From: Strigamia acuminata
Taxonomy: Eukaryota > Arthropoda > Chilopoda > Geophilomorpha > Linotaeniidae
NCBI GenBank assembly: GCA_949358305.1
Contig: OX442319.1
Location: 13,392,001 to 13,456,000, forward strand
Direction: 5' to 3'
Length of the DNA: 64,000 bases
The notes under the pieces are model-generated. The model searched no databases. It worked only from the letters and a program-made list of their open reading frames with translations, and was not told where the DNA came from. A program made the position numbers and the translations under genes. Shown in pieces: positions 1 to 13,011 of this stretch; the stretch's first letter is position 1; every line of letters begins with the position of its first letter.

Positions 1-2239
1 ATAAGTCATACGTCATCCCCACCCAAATCCAAATTATTATATAGCAAAAATAACAAAAAAGCTTCAAAAAGACATCTTAAAGTCGTTAAAATGTCACAAC
101 TTGAAGACGACTTTTGAAAACGCCTGTCACAGTTGATAAAATTGAAACTTTTGGACACAAAACTTCAGTTTTTAGTCGAAAATTGAAATTTTATTATTTT
201 AACTGTAATTAAACGTGTCTAAACACCAAAAAATTAGCCAACAACGTCGGATTAAGCGTTGTTGGTGTTAGATCTTGAATCAATTCAAATTCTGATGTGG
301 AAATTACTGAAATTACTGTGACTAAACATCTCCTATTGGTCGTTTTTCCCTACTTACGTAATTACCACATTATTCATACGTTTTTTCCATGCATATGTAA
401 ATTAGTTATGAATTAGGTTAGGAAGAATGAGAATATTTTAGGTGACAGGGAATGGAAGCTGAACTGGTCCAATAGTATACAAAACTGTCAGCTCCTGATA
501 GTAAATAAATTGTACAAATTTCTTACGGTATTTCACTGGAGGTTGAAACAAACCAACAAATATTCATGTCAACTTAAATAAAAGCCTTTAAAAATAAATA
601 AAAAACGAATTTTATTTCTTGCGTCACTGCAATGCTTCAAAATCCATTAAAACACTCACAAAACCTTTTACACTTTGCTTCCCTACCCAGCAATGTTAAA
701 TTTCACACACACCACCTGATCCCTCACAAACTGTTTCATAATCTCCAGCTCAGCCTCACCAATCTTTCGACACTGTAGTGGACGGCAGACTCAGTCAACA
801 TTTTGGCAAATTCGTCCTCATCACATGGGTCCAGTAATGTTAAAACAAAATAAAAACCTGTGAATTCGATAAATAATTCCACAAATACTTTTTGAAGGTT
901 TTTTTAGGAATTGTACAATCGAATGTGATGGGAAATTGATTATTTTGCTACTTCACGGAATGAAATTTCACATTTGTGATATCTACGATAATAACAATAA
1001 GTCACGAACCACTCATTCCAATTCTCAGAAATGTCATGAATTTTTAAAATAGTAATCACTTGTCAGCTTTCACAAAACATCAATATAGCTGCAATGCGGT
1101 GTTTTGCAGTGGATCGAGTGCCACGTTTTCACCTGAGTGGACTTTAAAACCGTATGTCTATACTTGTATTCAATTCATTAATCATTATGTTCTTATATTC
1201 AATCATATTCAAGTTTTAGAAATCTGGATCAAATCACAGTAAAAAGGCACTGGATTTGCAAAATAACATTAAAATATATGTGAATGCCACTCTCTCAATA
1301 CGATCAATAGTCAGTATTTCAACAAAGAATGTAATTATCACATTTTAAATTCTATTTTTTTTCTTAATGAAATACGTCAGCTGTATTATTTTCGAATTGC
1401 TGTGACAACCGAAGTTACGACATTTGTCCGAATGCACAAGAACGTGTTTTGAAAGGTTCCTGAATAGATCCATCAGAACCAGCGGTGTAGCGTGGGTTGC
1501 CTGCAGCGGGATTCGGGACGGGATTGGGCGGAGTGTGGTAGTGCCGCAGGTCACACTCGGGTGGCCAAGTAGTCACAAGATTAAGCAATTGCAAAGGGGC
1601 ACGATCTACACTGTGCCGCAACATAGAGAGTGAGATGAAGAAATGTTTGATTTGTTTATTTAGATGAGGTAGTGTGAGTTGAGAGAGAGGTTTGTTGTTG
1701 TTTGTATTTGCTGTGAGTATTGGTTTGTGATTCCAGAATTAAGCGGTAATGTATGTTGTGGGTACATAGATTCCAACTGCCAAAAAGTTTACTGAAATAC
1801 GGATATACTGCTGTTGCTTCTGTGTCGCTGTTGCAGTCTTTATAACTTAATATTAATAGTTTATGTGTTTACACTTTCAAACCAAAATTATAAATTCGAT
1901 TTGGAAGAAACCTGTCAGGAGAAAATAATAACACAGAAAATGAAACGTGGTTTTGACAAGCTAGAATTAAAAAACACGAAGTCTTTAAGGTGTTTTTGGG
2001 ATTTGAGTTGAATTTCAAGAGAATCATAGTTTCCACCTGTCTCGTATTTTATGGATTATTATTAAGTTCATCTTGGTACAGTTAATGTCTATGAGAAATC
2101 GGTCGGCTCGAGTGTAGAATAAACACAAAAGCGATATCGTCAAAATGTTAGAAAATAATCAAGATGTTTTGCTTTTCAGTTTGGTCGTCAGTCTATACAT
2201 TTGAAAACGACGAGATTGCCTTTGGATTGAGCTAAAATA
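1..2239. repeat. Duplicated flank and upstream region of DEG/ENaC copy 1
   Basis: No convincing gene. Positions 1-340 closely match 29505-29845, the stretch that follows copy 3 and leads into a CIB fragment; the same block recurs near 39960-40110 beside the real CIB gene. Positions about 325-480 match 29135-29275. From about 960 to 2239 the DNA matches the region upstream of copy 4 (30980-32893) and parts of that upstream of copy 3 (11890-12400 and 14250-14826), so it is the duplicated 5' flank. It may contain the promoter, but I see no clear TATA box. The matches were found by eye, not by alignment. Confidence 0.7.
683..772 (-). pseudogene. Possible terminal exon fragment, unknown protein
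   Basis: On the minus strand a 29-codon open stretch follows an AG at 774-773 and ends in TAG at 683-685. The peptide has a coding-like look (it begins CRKIGEAELEIM) and an AATAAA-type signal lies about 75 nt downstream. The adjoining upstream sequence (773-835) is also coding-like (DEDEFAKMLTESA) but in another frame, which suggests either an intron boundary or a one-base indel in a relic. I do not recognise the family. Confidence 0.2.
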
Positions 2240-5200
2240 ATGCAGAATAATTATTTGATGAAAAGAAAACTGTTTTCCACGATTCGCCAGTTAATGAAGG
2301 ACGATGACAACAAACTCAACTGCGATTTAATTGGTTTTGATGATTTCGTAAACAATAGGAAACTTTGGAACAAACGTCACATATTTTGGCTGCTTTTATT
2401 CTTCTTTTGCACGTGCATGTTCACACATCAGACATACGATAGAATAATGCATTACTTAAGTTATCCTACAGCTGTTGACGTAATAAGTAGATCGGAGAAA
2501 ATTAAGTTACCCGACTTAATAGTCTGTAATACCAATACAAAGAAAATGAACAGGTTTTTGGAAGAAATTGGAAAATCAAATGAACAAGAATCGATATTAG
2601 CACCATGCCCAAACCATTTGGAAGATGAAACAGAATCAGTGATGAACACTGAAATCGCAACTTGTGATATGGATAAACTTTGGAAAGCAACTAATAATAG
2701 TGATGACATAGTCAGCGTAAAAATGAAAGTAAAGAATAAAAAAATTGTACAAAACACAAGTAGAGTAAAAAGTCACAATTTAAATCGTTTATGTATAGGG
2801 ATATTCAAATGATACTGTTGTTCAGACAGAAACTAACAGCCCGTATGGAATATGCTCAACATTTCAATTTTGTAACTATAAACAACTATTTGTCACCACT
2901 TATTTTATTACACTAATTTATTTGCACTTATTTATTGACACAGCTGAAGCTAAAAGTGAATCATTTGTTGGAAAGGTCCTGACAGTTAATTTTGAAAAAA
3001 ACTACGGCTTTAAGTGCTTTAAACCTATGCACGAAGTAAATTAAATAAATTACAATTGCACAAATTACAGTATTAGTTATAAAATAATTTTGTTTTCTCT
3101 GTGCATTTAGCTGATTTTGAGATCCCATGATACAGGAAAATACACTACAATATCAGTGCTATATGCTGGTTCAAGATCAAAAATAAATTTCCGTTATAAT
3201 AAAGTAAGACATTTACAGAAAAACTTGAAATTCCTATGCAACATCTTATTATGTGTTTAATTCTAGTTCATATTCCTTAATTCACCAATTAATTCTTGCT
3301 CTTCTGAAGACGAATTCACAGAATGCTATCGTAAATGCTTATTAAAAAATATTAAAAAGAAGATAACATGCAGGTAAGTTTATAAGAACATGGTGACAAT
3401 GCTTCTTGTTTGGTACTGGTATCACAACTAAAAAGCTAATGCATAATCTTCTACATAAACACAAGATTTCCGTTCATGAAGATAGATTTACCACTTTGCA
3501 AATGTGCAAACGATGCATTAAAGAAATACAACACTGCTTTGAAGTGGACTGTACGCCTGGATCCAATTGCTCATTGCCTATGTCGACATCCGTGTCAACA
3601 AATAACCTTTACACCAGATATTGATGCTGGCAATGCAGATAATGAAAAAACGATGACTCTATCATTAGCAATAACTAATGAGAAAATCACTACATACGAT
3701 GAACGGTACACTTATGATGTCATTGCCTTACTATCAGATTTAGGAGGCAATCTGGGCCTGTTCCTGGGTTTATCCGTAATCTCACTACCCCATGTCGTTT
3801 GGTATTTGTATTATGTGGCATCACATATTCACAAAAAAAGTACCGACAATAAGATTCACCGTCTGTACGAGCTGAGCAAAAACAGAGTGATTGAAAGTGA
3901 ACGAAAAACCGAAGCAAATGGAGTCTTAGAAAAGGCGAAGTTAATGCTCGTATTAGTTATTGTAGGATTTACTTTATATTGCCTGTACATTCGTTTCAAC
4001 AACTACATTGATGAACCGGTAACAACAATCGTCAGAATTGTTGGCCGGAACTACACCGAATATCCATCAGTCACCCTCTGTGGTGAAATACAAAATAAAG
4101 AAATGGACAGAGCCAGATTGCACTTACTGAAACATACCAATAAGACTTGTAATAACATATCACCCTGGCATTTGTTCAATAACAAATTGTCAGTGGAAGA
4201 CATCTGGAAATCACTTGATATCCAAAAAAGATTTACTGCTTTCCAGGTTGTAACCTTAATAAGGCATATTGGTAAAAACATAAACAACAAAAATGGTTTT
4301 ATTTTTATAGAAAACACCAGTGAATGTTACTGCACTTCCATTTGGTAATTGTCCACAAGTGAAGAACGGTAATTTACAAAATTAATTTCTTTTAGTTCCC
4401 ACCCTTGATTTGCTTTCTTGTTCATGCATTTGAAAATTGATTCTGATCATTCCACTGTTTTTCAGAAAAAAGGAAGAAATTAACCACTGCACTTATGTTT
4501 GGTTTTCGTAATTTACCTACTTCAAAAGTATGTGACCAGCAGTTAAAGGTACGGCGAAACATTTTCACACAAAATCACCAAACACTCTGCAGACGCTGCA
4601 CAAATCTGAATGCTGCTATCAACTGTAGGGATAGACAAATAATTATTTAATATTAAAGATTTATTTTTAAATAAAATAAAAATAGAAAAAAATACTCTAT
4701 GTACATATACTAGTACAGTACAAACTATAAATATAATTATTTTGCTTATGATAATATTCAGCTATTTCTAAATAATCAGGAAGAGGGAGTTAACATTTTG
4801 ACACCCTTGACTGTAAGCTATGGATGGCTCAATGATGTAACGCTTCGAGAATCTAAGGTAACAAATTAAATGAATTAAGTGAATGCTCAAAATAAACTTT
4901 CTTTTATGAAATAGACCGTGCAAAGAAATACAAAGTGTAATCCATGTGAAGAGAACAAAAGTGCCTATTTTCAGTGCAAAAATGCATGTTTGCACTACAA
5001 TTTATTTCGAAGTGTTAACTGCAGGTTAGTACACTTGTTTAGATGTTTCACTTTTTTCATTCCTCAGAAAGTAAGCTACAACTAATTGTAAGTTTGTTTC
5101 AGATTACCGTACATGGTAAAACCTAATTTGCCTGTTTGCAATACTGCTAGTGACATTACCACCGCTCATTTCGTGTACTTAAACAATTTTCAGACGAATC

Positions 5201-5502
5201 AAAAACAATGCAAATGTAAACAACCTTGCGAAAATATTTTTTACCAAATTATGTTTGGGGGCACTAAATTTCCAGTAAATTATCAGACACTGATAACATT
5301 GATGTTTGGTGATAGTTTTACAGAGACTATTATAGAGAAACAGGCTTATACATTATCTCAATTCTTAAGCGATTTCGGCAGCATTGTGGGACTAGGTTTG
5401 GGACTGTCACTACTGTCTCTGCACATTTGGATTTTAAACTCTTATAAGATGGTAAATAATATGAAAATGCGTTGTCGATTATGCACTCTAATAAGACCAT
5501 GA
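2240..5502 (+). CDS. Double-module DEG/ENaC (pickpocket-like) channel, copy 1
   Basis: Predicted amiloride-sensitive-type sodium channel of the plasma membrane. Exons: 2240-2728, 2799-2871, 2944-3035, 3111-3203, 3267-3373, 3466-4249, 4311-4368, 4466-4548, 4762-4857, 4915-5024, 5103-5502, all with AG/GT borders and compatible phases; they give 794 residues with no stop. Module 1: TM1 about 48-63, LPDLIVC at 90-96 (the family's FPAVTIC position), Cys-rich ectodomain, TM2 about 370-402 with GLFLGLS at 382-388 (GxS filter). A cytoplasmic linker (about 403-442) follows. Module 2: TM1 about 443-463, YPSVTLC at 484-490, second Cys-rich ectodomain, TM2 about 749-773 with GLGLS. Family members normally have one such unit of about 450-650 residues. 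The HG gating motif reads IG in module 1 and is not seen in module 2. The Glu usually found after GxS is missing in both TM2s. AATAAA lies at 5514-5519. Exon borders are inferred from the sequence and from agreement between copies. Confidence 0.88.
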
Positions 5503-5769
5503 AATATTACTTCAATAAAGGCAACAACACAACCGAATATTGTAAATCTCTAGAGTTTCAAATTTACATTTAATTGTTCAATGTATGTAGATGAGCTCAA
5601 GTTGGGCTCAGTTTATTCAATTTTCAACTCTGTATTTTAACACCGTAGGGTAACCCATTTTAAATTATTGAGAAATAGTTAGTTATCAGAATAAACTTTA
5701 ACCAATGCACACTGTACTTTCACATGGCATAATAAAAAATATTTTACGAAAAACAAGAAAAGGTTTTAC

Positions 5770-6075
5770 GCAATCAAGTGTATCAAATTGCTTTGAAAAG
5801 ATTGTGGAATTTAGTTAGCAAATTCAAAAAAGATCCTGAGCTACAAGAAAGTTTTGGATGACCAGATGACAGCCGGAATTATAGAACCAACCCTAGCAAA
5901 TGACAAGCAGATCGGATGTTACTACTTGCCGCACAGACCCGTCAGAGAAGAGCGTTGAAGCACAACCAAACTGCGTACCGTATACGACGCCTCGTCACAC
6001 GCTCAGAAAAGCCGCTCACTAAATGATTGCCTGTTTATTGGACCAAATCTTTTAGCCAAACTAATAAATGCCTAG
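5770..6075 (+). mobile_element. BEL/Pao-type retrotransposon pol fragment (dead)
   Basis: Conceptual translation gives the start of a BEL/Pao reverse transcriptase: a YYLPH motif, then STTKLR, a VYDAS-like strand, and SLNDCLFIGPN, the family's SLND..L.GP signature. The 5' part (LDDQMTAGIIEP) is in frame with it, but a TGA interrupts just before STTKLR, and the fragment ends without the YVDD box. The other spacers in the array lack it, so it inserted after the duplication or was lost elsewhere. Confidence 0.75.
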
Positions 6076-7718
6076 TCATTTCGCTGAAAATGAAAAACGA
6101 AATTCGGCAAAACGGCATTTGACGATACGGAATTCGGTGAAACGGGATTCAACGGAGTGGGATTCGGCGAAAGGGGATTCGACAAAAGGGGTACGCACTG
6201 AATAGATAAGCTTTATTTTCCATTCTACAGATGGAATTATTCTTTATATCCGGATTTACAACAACGGCATTCAAGAGCAACTCTGTTATGTCTCAGCATA
6301 ACAACATGGCAAGCACATTATATTATACTAAACAATGTAAAGGTTGCTAGGGGATTGCCCTAGCAACCTCTATACTAGATATACAAATTCTTCGCAATAA
6401 AAACAAGTTCCAGTCAAATAACCATCCTGCTTTAATTTCTCAATGGGGCTGAGTTCGTATGAACTCAGCCCCAGACCAAAACTGAGTCAAACCCCAGAGA
6501 TTTGACAAACTCATTCATTATGACTCGTGTGCAAGTAAGCTCTTACACAGCCAATCTTCCTTCAATCTCACACAAAAACGGACAGAAATAATCCATAGAG
6601 ACACACATAACGCACCATTATCTGTAAAATTAATCAATTAAAATTTACCATATCAAAAACTGAATTTGGTGTTCCGTAATTTGTAAAAACAGGCAATTCG
6701 GTTTCTTTAACAGAACAAACAGAAAATATTCAGTAAATTTACAGAACAAAAATACAGACCTTTACCAGTAATTATTATGGTAATTCACCTGCAAATTAAG
6801 TAAGTTACACCTTACTTTTAACCGATGCTAAACTAACAGACTCTTTTAGGTGCAATAGGTACTTGAAGAATCGACTCCAAAGCCTAATATCGATGCTAAT
6901 CCAGGCTATCTAAACTAACGCAACTGCATTTAATTGCTTTGGAATAAATTTATGTTTTTGTTCTTACCAATATTACAACGGCTGGACCAAGTGGTTGATT
7001 GAGCAGTTTATAATTACGAAAGTCATGGTCACTGTCAACATTTCAACGTGACAGGTAAGTTTGCAGAAACACACAAGTTTAAAGTAAACTGCACGTTCAT
7101 GACTTTTTGACAGTTGGAAAGTTTGTTGGACTGTTTTTTATTCGTTTTAAAGTCTCCAAACTAATGATTATTTGACATGTGAACACACAACTGTCTCAAT
7201 GTCTGTCTTCTGTATATTTACTATTTAAAGTTTGTGCCAGATGTTTCATTCGGGTAAGTTATCTTTATTTGACTACATGGAGTAATGCTTTACTCCTCGG
7301 GAGTTAATATAGACGTGGAAACCAGCATTATTCGTCATATGTAGACGGGGAAACCACCATTAAACGGCACCTGCGGTATTGTTACGACGCTTTAGGTTCT
7401 GTATTGTTAGTATTTGATGTTTGGCAAGTGTTTCAATTTTGAAAATAGGTTTAGTACATGTCTAGCTTATGAGATAATATAATTGGCCAAAATATCCACT
7501 GCCCAAGACAAAAAAAATCATCTTCAAAAGACCTTGGAATTTTTTAATGTTATGGTCTTTTGAAGACGTCTTCTCAAGACCGCAAAGACCGAAAAGAGAT
7601 GTCTCCAAGACCAATTTGTGCTACTTAGGTGTTTATAGATCATTATTATATACCGTAGTTGTAACCTACTCTATCTTAAGTAAGTATGGGAAATTGGTCG
7701 ACTCGAGTGTAGAATAAA
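6076..7718. other. Spacer between copies 1 and 2, no gene
   Basis: I see no gene. Positions 6085-6200 carry short degenerate repeats of the type GGATTCGGCGAAA. Positions 6350-6378 form a perfect 12-bp hairpin (AGGTTGCTAGGG, 5-nt loop). The rest is AT-rich unique sequence. From about 7675 the sequence joins the duplicated 5' flank found before every DEG/ENaC copy (GTCGACTCGAGTGTAGAATAAA or close variants). Confidence 0.6.
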
Positions 7719-7992
7719 TAGGATGGACTAAATGTCAGATTAAAATAAAATAAAATAAAAATTTGAGCAACAAAATTGGAGAAAATCGGTAAATATCTTG
7801 AAAAATCATTTTCAATCACCAAAAGCGCGATGAATATGACTCAAAATCGAAGCAATATCGACTACAGACACCTGCCACGTGCCACCTGACACCTGACGTT
7901 TAGTTTTGGCAGACACCTGACGCCTGACAGTTAGTCCGGAATAGTCAGGTGCCTGACACTTCACACCTGACACCTGACGTTTAGTCCATCCC
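7719..7992. mobile_element. hAT-like MITE upstream of copy 2
   Basis: A 274-bp insertion present only upstream of copy 2. It is flanked by a perfect 8-bp duplication AGAATAAA (7711-7718 and 7993-8000); the other copies have a single AGAATAAA there. Termini are inverted: GGATGGACTAAA at 7721-7732 against TTTAGTCCATCC at 7980-7991. An 8-bp target duplication is typical of the hAT superfamily. Positions 7865-7990 contain about nine imperfect CACCTGAC repeats. There is no transposase. Confidence 0.8.
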
Positions 7993-8116
7993 AGAATAAA
8001 CACAAAAGCGACATCGTCAAAATGTTAGAAAATAGTCAAGATGTTTTGCTTTTCAGTTTGGTCGTCAGTCTACACATTTGGAATTGACAAGATTGCCTTT
8101 GGATCAAACTAAAATA

Positions 8117-11100
8117 ATGCAGAATAATTATTTGCTGAAAAGAAAACTGCGTTCCACGATTCGCCAGTTAATGAAGGACGATGCCAACAAACCCAACTGC
8201 GATTTAATTGGTTTGGATGATTTCGTAAACTGTAGGAAACTTTGGAGCAAACGTCACATCTTTTGGCTGATTTTATTCTTATTTTGCACGTGCATGTTCT
8301 CATATCAGACATACGATAGAATAATGCATTACTTAAGTTATCCTACAGCTGTTGACGTAACAAGTAGATCGGAGAAAGTTAAGTTACCCGACTTAATGGT
8401 CTGTAATAGCAATACAAAGAAAATGAACAGGTTTTTGAAAGAAATTGGGAAATCAAATGAACAAGAATCGAGATTACCTCAATGCCCAAACCATTTGCAA
8501 GTTGTGATGAACACTGAATCCCCAACTTGTGATATGGATAAACTTTGGACAGCAACTAACAATAGTGATGACTTAGTCAGCGTAAAAATGAAGGTAAAAA
8601 ATTAAAAATAGTACAAAAAAAATCACAATTTAAACGGTATTTGTATAGGGATATTCAAATGATACTGTTGTTCAGACAGAAACTAACAGCCCGTTCGGAA
8701 TATGCTCAACATTTCAAATTTGTAACTACAAACAACCATTTGTCACTACTTATTTTATTACACGAATTTATTTGCACTTATTTATTGACACAGCTGCAGC
8801 TATAAGTGAATCATTTGTTGGAAAGGTCCTGACAGCTAATTTTGAAACAAACTACGCCCTTTTATGCCCTAATTATACTACTATCGTAACAAATTAATTA
8901 AAATTGCACAAATTATTAGTTATAAAATAATTTTGTTTTCTCTGTGCACTTAGGTGTATCTGATAGCCCAAGATACAGGAAAATACACTAAAATATCAGG
9001 GCTATATGCTGGTTCAACATCAAAAATAAATTTCAGTTATAATAAAGTAAGATTTTTACATAAGAACTTGAAATTCCTATGCAACATCTTATTATGTGTT
9101 TAATTCTAGTTGATATTCGTTAATTCACCAATTAATTCATGCTCTTCTGAAAACGAATTCAGAGAATGCTATCGTAAATGCTTATTTCAAAATATTAAAA
9201 AAAAGGTAACGTGCAGGTAAGTTTATAAGAACGTGGTGACAATGCTTCTTGTTTGGTACTGGTATCACAACTAAAAAGCTAATGAATAATCCTCTACATA
9301 AACATAAGATTTCCGTTCATGAAGATAGATTTACCACTTTGCAAATGTTGGAAAGATGCATTCAAGAAATACCAAGCTGTTATGTACTGGATTGAAAACG
9401 TGGAGCCAATTGCTCAATGCCTATGTCGACGTCCGTGTCAACAAATAACCTTCAAATCCGATATTGATGCTGGCACTGCCGATAATAAAAAAGCATTGAC
9501 TCTATCATTAGCAATAACTAATGAGAAAATCACTATATACGAAGAACGGTACACTTATGATGTCATTGCCTTACTATCGGATTTAGGAGGCAATCTGGGC
9601 TTATTCCTCGGTCTATCCGTAATCTCACTACCTCAAGTCATTTGGTATTTGTATTATGTAGCATCACATGTTCACGAAAAAAGAACCGACAATAAGATCA
9701 GCCATCTGTATGAGCTGAGCAAAAAGAGAGTGCTCGAAAATGAATGGAAAACCGAAGCAAATGGAGTCTTAGGAAAGGTTAAGTTAATGTTCGTATTAGT
9801 TATTGCAGGATTTACTTTATATTGCCTGTATATCCGTTTCAATGACTACATTGATGAACCGGTAACAACAATCGTCAGAATAGTTGGACGGAACTACACC
9901 GAATATCCTTCATTCACCTTCTGTGGTGAAGAACAAAATGAAGAGATGGACAAAGCCAGATTACACTTACTGAAACACACCAATAAAACTTGTTATAACA
10001 TATCACCCTGGCATTTGTTCAATAACAAATTGTCAGTCGAAGACATCTGGAAAACACTTGATATCCAAAAAGCATTTGCTATTGTGACCGATGTAACCTT
10101 AATAAGGCATATTTGTAAAAGCATAAACAACAACTAAAATTGTTTTATTTTTTGTAGGAAATACCAATGAATGTAACTGCACTTCCATTTGGTAATTGTC
10201 CACAAGTAAAGAAAGGTAATTTACAAAATTAAATTTTTTTAGTTCCCACACTTGATTTGCTTTCTTGTTGATGCATTTGAAAATTCATTCTGACCATTCC
10301 ACTGTTTTTCAGAAAAAATAAATGAATTAACCATTCCAATTGTGATTGCTTTATTTAATTTACCTTCTTCAGAAGTATGTGACCAGCAGCTAAAGGTACG
10401 ATGAAACATTTTCATACAAAACACTTGGCAGATTTGTTTTTATATACTCCGTAAAATAAAAATAGAAAAAAATACTGTATGTACATATACAGTTTCAAAT
10501 TATAAATATAATTATTTTCGATTATGATAATATTCAGCTATTCCTAAATAATCAGGAAGAGGAAGTTAACATTATGACACCATTGACTTTAAGCTATGGA
10601 TGGCTAAATGATGTAAGGCTTCGAGAATCTAAGGTAACAAATTAAATGAATTATGTGAATGCCCAAAATAAACTTTCTTTTATGAAATAGACCGTGCAAA
10701 GAAATACAAAGCGTAATCCATGCGAAGAGAACAAAAGTGCCTATTTTCAGTGCAAAAATGCTTGTTTGCACAACAATTTATTTCAAAGTGTTAACTGCAG
10801 GTTAGTACACTTGTTTAGATGTTTCACTTTTTTCATTCCTCACAAGATAAGCTACAACTAATTTTAATTGTTTCAGATTACCGTACATGGTAAAACCTAA
10901 TTTGCCGGTTTGCAATACTGCAAATGACATTGTCACTGCTCATTTCATGTACTTAAACAATTTTCAGACGAATCAAAAACAATGCAAATGTAAACAACCT
11001 TGCAAAAATATTTTTTACCAAATTATGTTTGGGGGCACTAAATTTCCAGTAAATTATCAGACACTGATAACATTGATGTTTGGTGATAGTTTTACAGAGA

Positions 11101-11276
11101 CTATAATAGAGAAACAGGCATATACATTACCTCAATTCTTAAGCGATTTTGGTAGTATTGTGGGACTAGGTTTGGGACTGTCACTACTGTCTCTGCACAT
11201 TTGGATTTTAAATGCTTATAAGATGGTAAATAATATGAAAATGCGTTGTCGATTATGCACTCTAATAAAACCATGA
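8117..11276 (+). CDS. Double-module DEG/ENaC (pickpocket-like) channel, copy 2
   Basis: Same architecture as copy 1: two complete DEG/ENaC units in one 790-residue protein. Exons: 8117-8593, 8649-8721, 8794-8885, 8954-9046, 9110-9216, 9309-10092, 10158-10215, 10313-10395, 10538-10633, 10691-10800, 10877-11276; all join in frame and all 11 phases equal those of copies 1 and 4. An in-frame ATG at 8078 would add 13 residues, but the other copies have a stop codon in that interval, so 8117 is the conserved start. Module 1 N-terminus has NCDLIGLDDF (IG where HG is expected). In exon 10 a cysteine of copy 1 is Arg (KRNPC), as in copies 3 and 4. Relative to copies 1 and 4 the first ectodomain is 4 codons shorter. 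AATAAA lies just after the stop. Confidence 0.88.
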
Positions 11277-13011
11277 AATATTACTTCAATAAAGACCACA
11301 ACACAACCAAATATTTTAAATCTCTAGTGTCACAAATTTACATTTAATTGTTCTATGTGTGTAGATAAGCTGAATTTGTGCTCAGTTTATTGAATTTTCA
11401 ACTTTGCTTGGCGCTGCAAAACGTTCCGTGTGTCACCAGCATTACGACGATAAAAATGGCAAAATTGAATTGCGCGCGGTCTGGTGGTGGAAATAGATGG
11501 AGCGACAGGATTGGCTGAATGGGAGGTGAGCTGTGATTGGTGGCGCCAATCTTTACCATGTGTAAAACCGAGTGTAAAATGGATGTCGGCGACCATTAAA
11601 GTGTACATACATGTGATTTTTTTTTTAAGTTTGATATCAAGATTTAAAAAGATTTAATGTGTGATTTAAAGATTTATTCAAGATTTAATGTGAAATTTCA
11701 AGATTTATTAGAGATTTAGGGATTTATTCAGGATTTAAGGATTTATTCGGGATTTAGGGATTTATTCGAGATTTGGGGATTTGTTCAAGATTTAGGAATT
11801 TGTTCAAGATTTAGGAATTTGTTCCGAGATTTATTTAGGATTTAGCCAACCATCAACGACATTTATAGCGATTGTCGGCCCCCTCGACGGTAAGTCACAA
11901 ACCATTCATCATAATTCTCAGAAATCTCATGAATTTTTTAAAATAGTAATTACTCGTCAACTTTCACAAAACATCAATACAGCTGCAATGCGGTGTTTTT
12001 GAGTGGTCGAGTGCCACGTTCTCACCTGAGTGGACTTTAAAACCGTATGTATTTTTTCATGTCTATATTAAATTCATTAATCATTATGTGCTTATGGGAG
12101 AGATATTCAATCGTATTCAAGTTTTGCAAATATGGATCAAGTCACAGTAAAAAGGCACTGGATTTGCAAAATAACATTCAAATTTATGTGAATGCCACTC
12201 TCTCAATACTATAAATAGTCAGTATTTCAACAAGATTAATGTAATTATCACATGGTTTTAAATTCTGTTTTTTTTTCTTAATGAAAGACGTTAGTTGTAT
12301 TATTTTCGGATTGCTGTGACAACCGAAGTTACGACATTTGTCCGAATGCACGGGAACGTGTTTTGAAAGGATCCTGAATAGACCCATCAGAACCAACGGT
12401 GTAGCGTGGGATGCCATCAACCCGAGCAAAACTGATATTTTGCTCCCCTTTCCAGTTAGTATTCCCTTCCACCTTGGCACAAGAGGCGCCCCCTTAGAAC
12501 TCTGATTTTCATGGGCCCCTAATTCCAAAAATGAAAGATTGTGACGGTATGGTCTTACCCACAGTAGCCTGGGGTGGGACACATTCTCACATAAAATAAG
12601 ACAAAAACTCCAGATTGTTGGATTGTTGGCCTTTAATCGTTGTCTAGGGGTTGGAGTCTCCAGTCTACCCACGTGTTGGCGAAGGCACGCCACACCAGCA
12701 ACTGACCTCAGGGAAGGACCCCCCTGTACGGCCCTGACTGGTTCTCAACTGCTGATTTATTCACTCAAGTACATGTGAGACAACAAGTGATTTCCCATTG
12801 GTCATAGCGCCACCCTGTGGCGGACTGCAACACCACACTCACTTCATGCGTAAATGAAATGAACATGACATACGTCAATCTCTTCTCTTTTCCAAATGAA
12901 CACAATCAAAAGCCATGCATAAATAACTACACTGTCTCCTAGTCTATACAATTTCATAGCTACAACCTTGAAGATTATTACAGTTCAATTATATTCTATT
13001 ACGTTACACTA
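11277..13011. other. Spacer between copies 2 and 3, no gene
   Basis: No gene is supported. Positions 11637-11850 hold a degenerate array of GATTTAGGGATTTATTC-type units of about 20 bp. From 11890 the duplicated 5' flank resumes and matches 960-1500 and 30980-31500. Positions 12415-12720 match 31500-31800 before copy 4 but are absent before copy 1, so this piece was gained or lost within the family; its open frames look like chance. Confidence 0.55.

Noticed and set aside
1345-1633. Overlapping short open frames upstream of copy 1, with similar ones at 12184-12693 and 31416-32165
   Set aside because: Frames are not conserved between the duplicated flanks and shift with small indels, so they are not coding.
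3406-3624. Alternative frame across exon 6 of copy 1
   Set aside because: Shadow of the real exon; choosing the acceptor at 3465 keeps the conserved Cys pattern and TM2 frame.
4311-4348. Apparent end of the channel protein at TAA 4346-4348 after ENTSECYCTSIW
   Set aside because: Reading through the small intron 4250-4310 gives this stop, but donor GTAACC/GTGACC and acceptor TAG are kept in all copies, and the spliced frame restores a family-like NVTALPFGNC segment and joins every later exon in phase.
8078-8116. Upstream in-frame ATG giving a 13-residue longer copy 2
   Set aside because: The other copies carry a stop codon in the same interval, so the conserved start is 8117.
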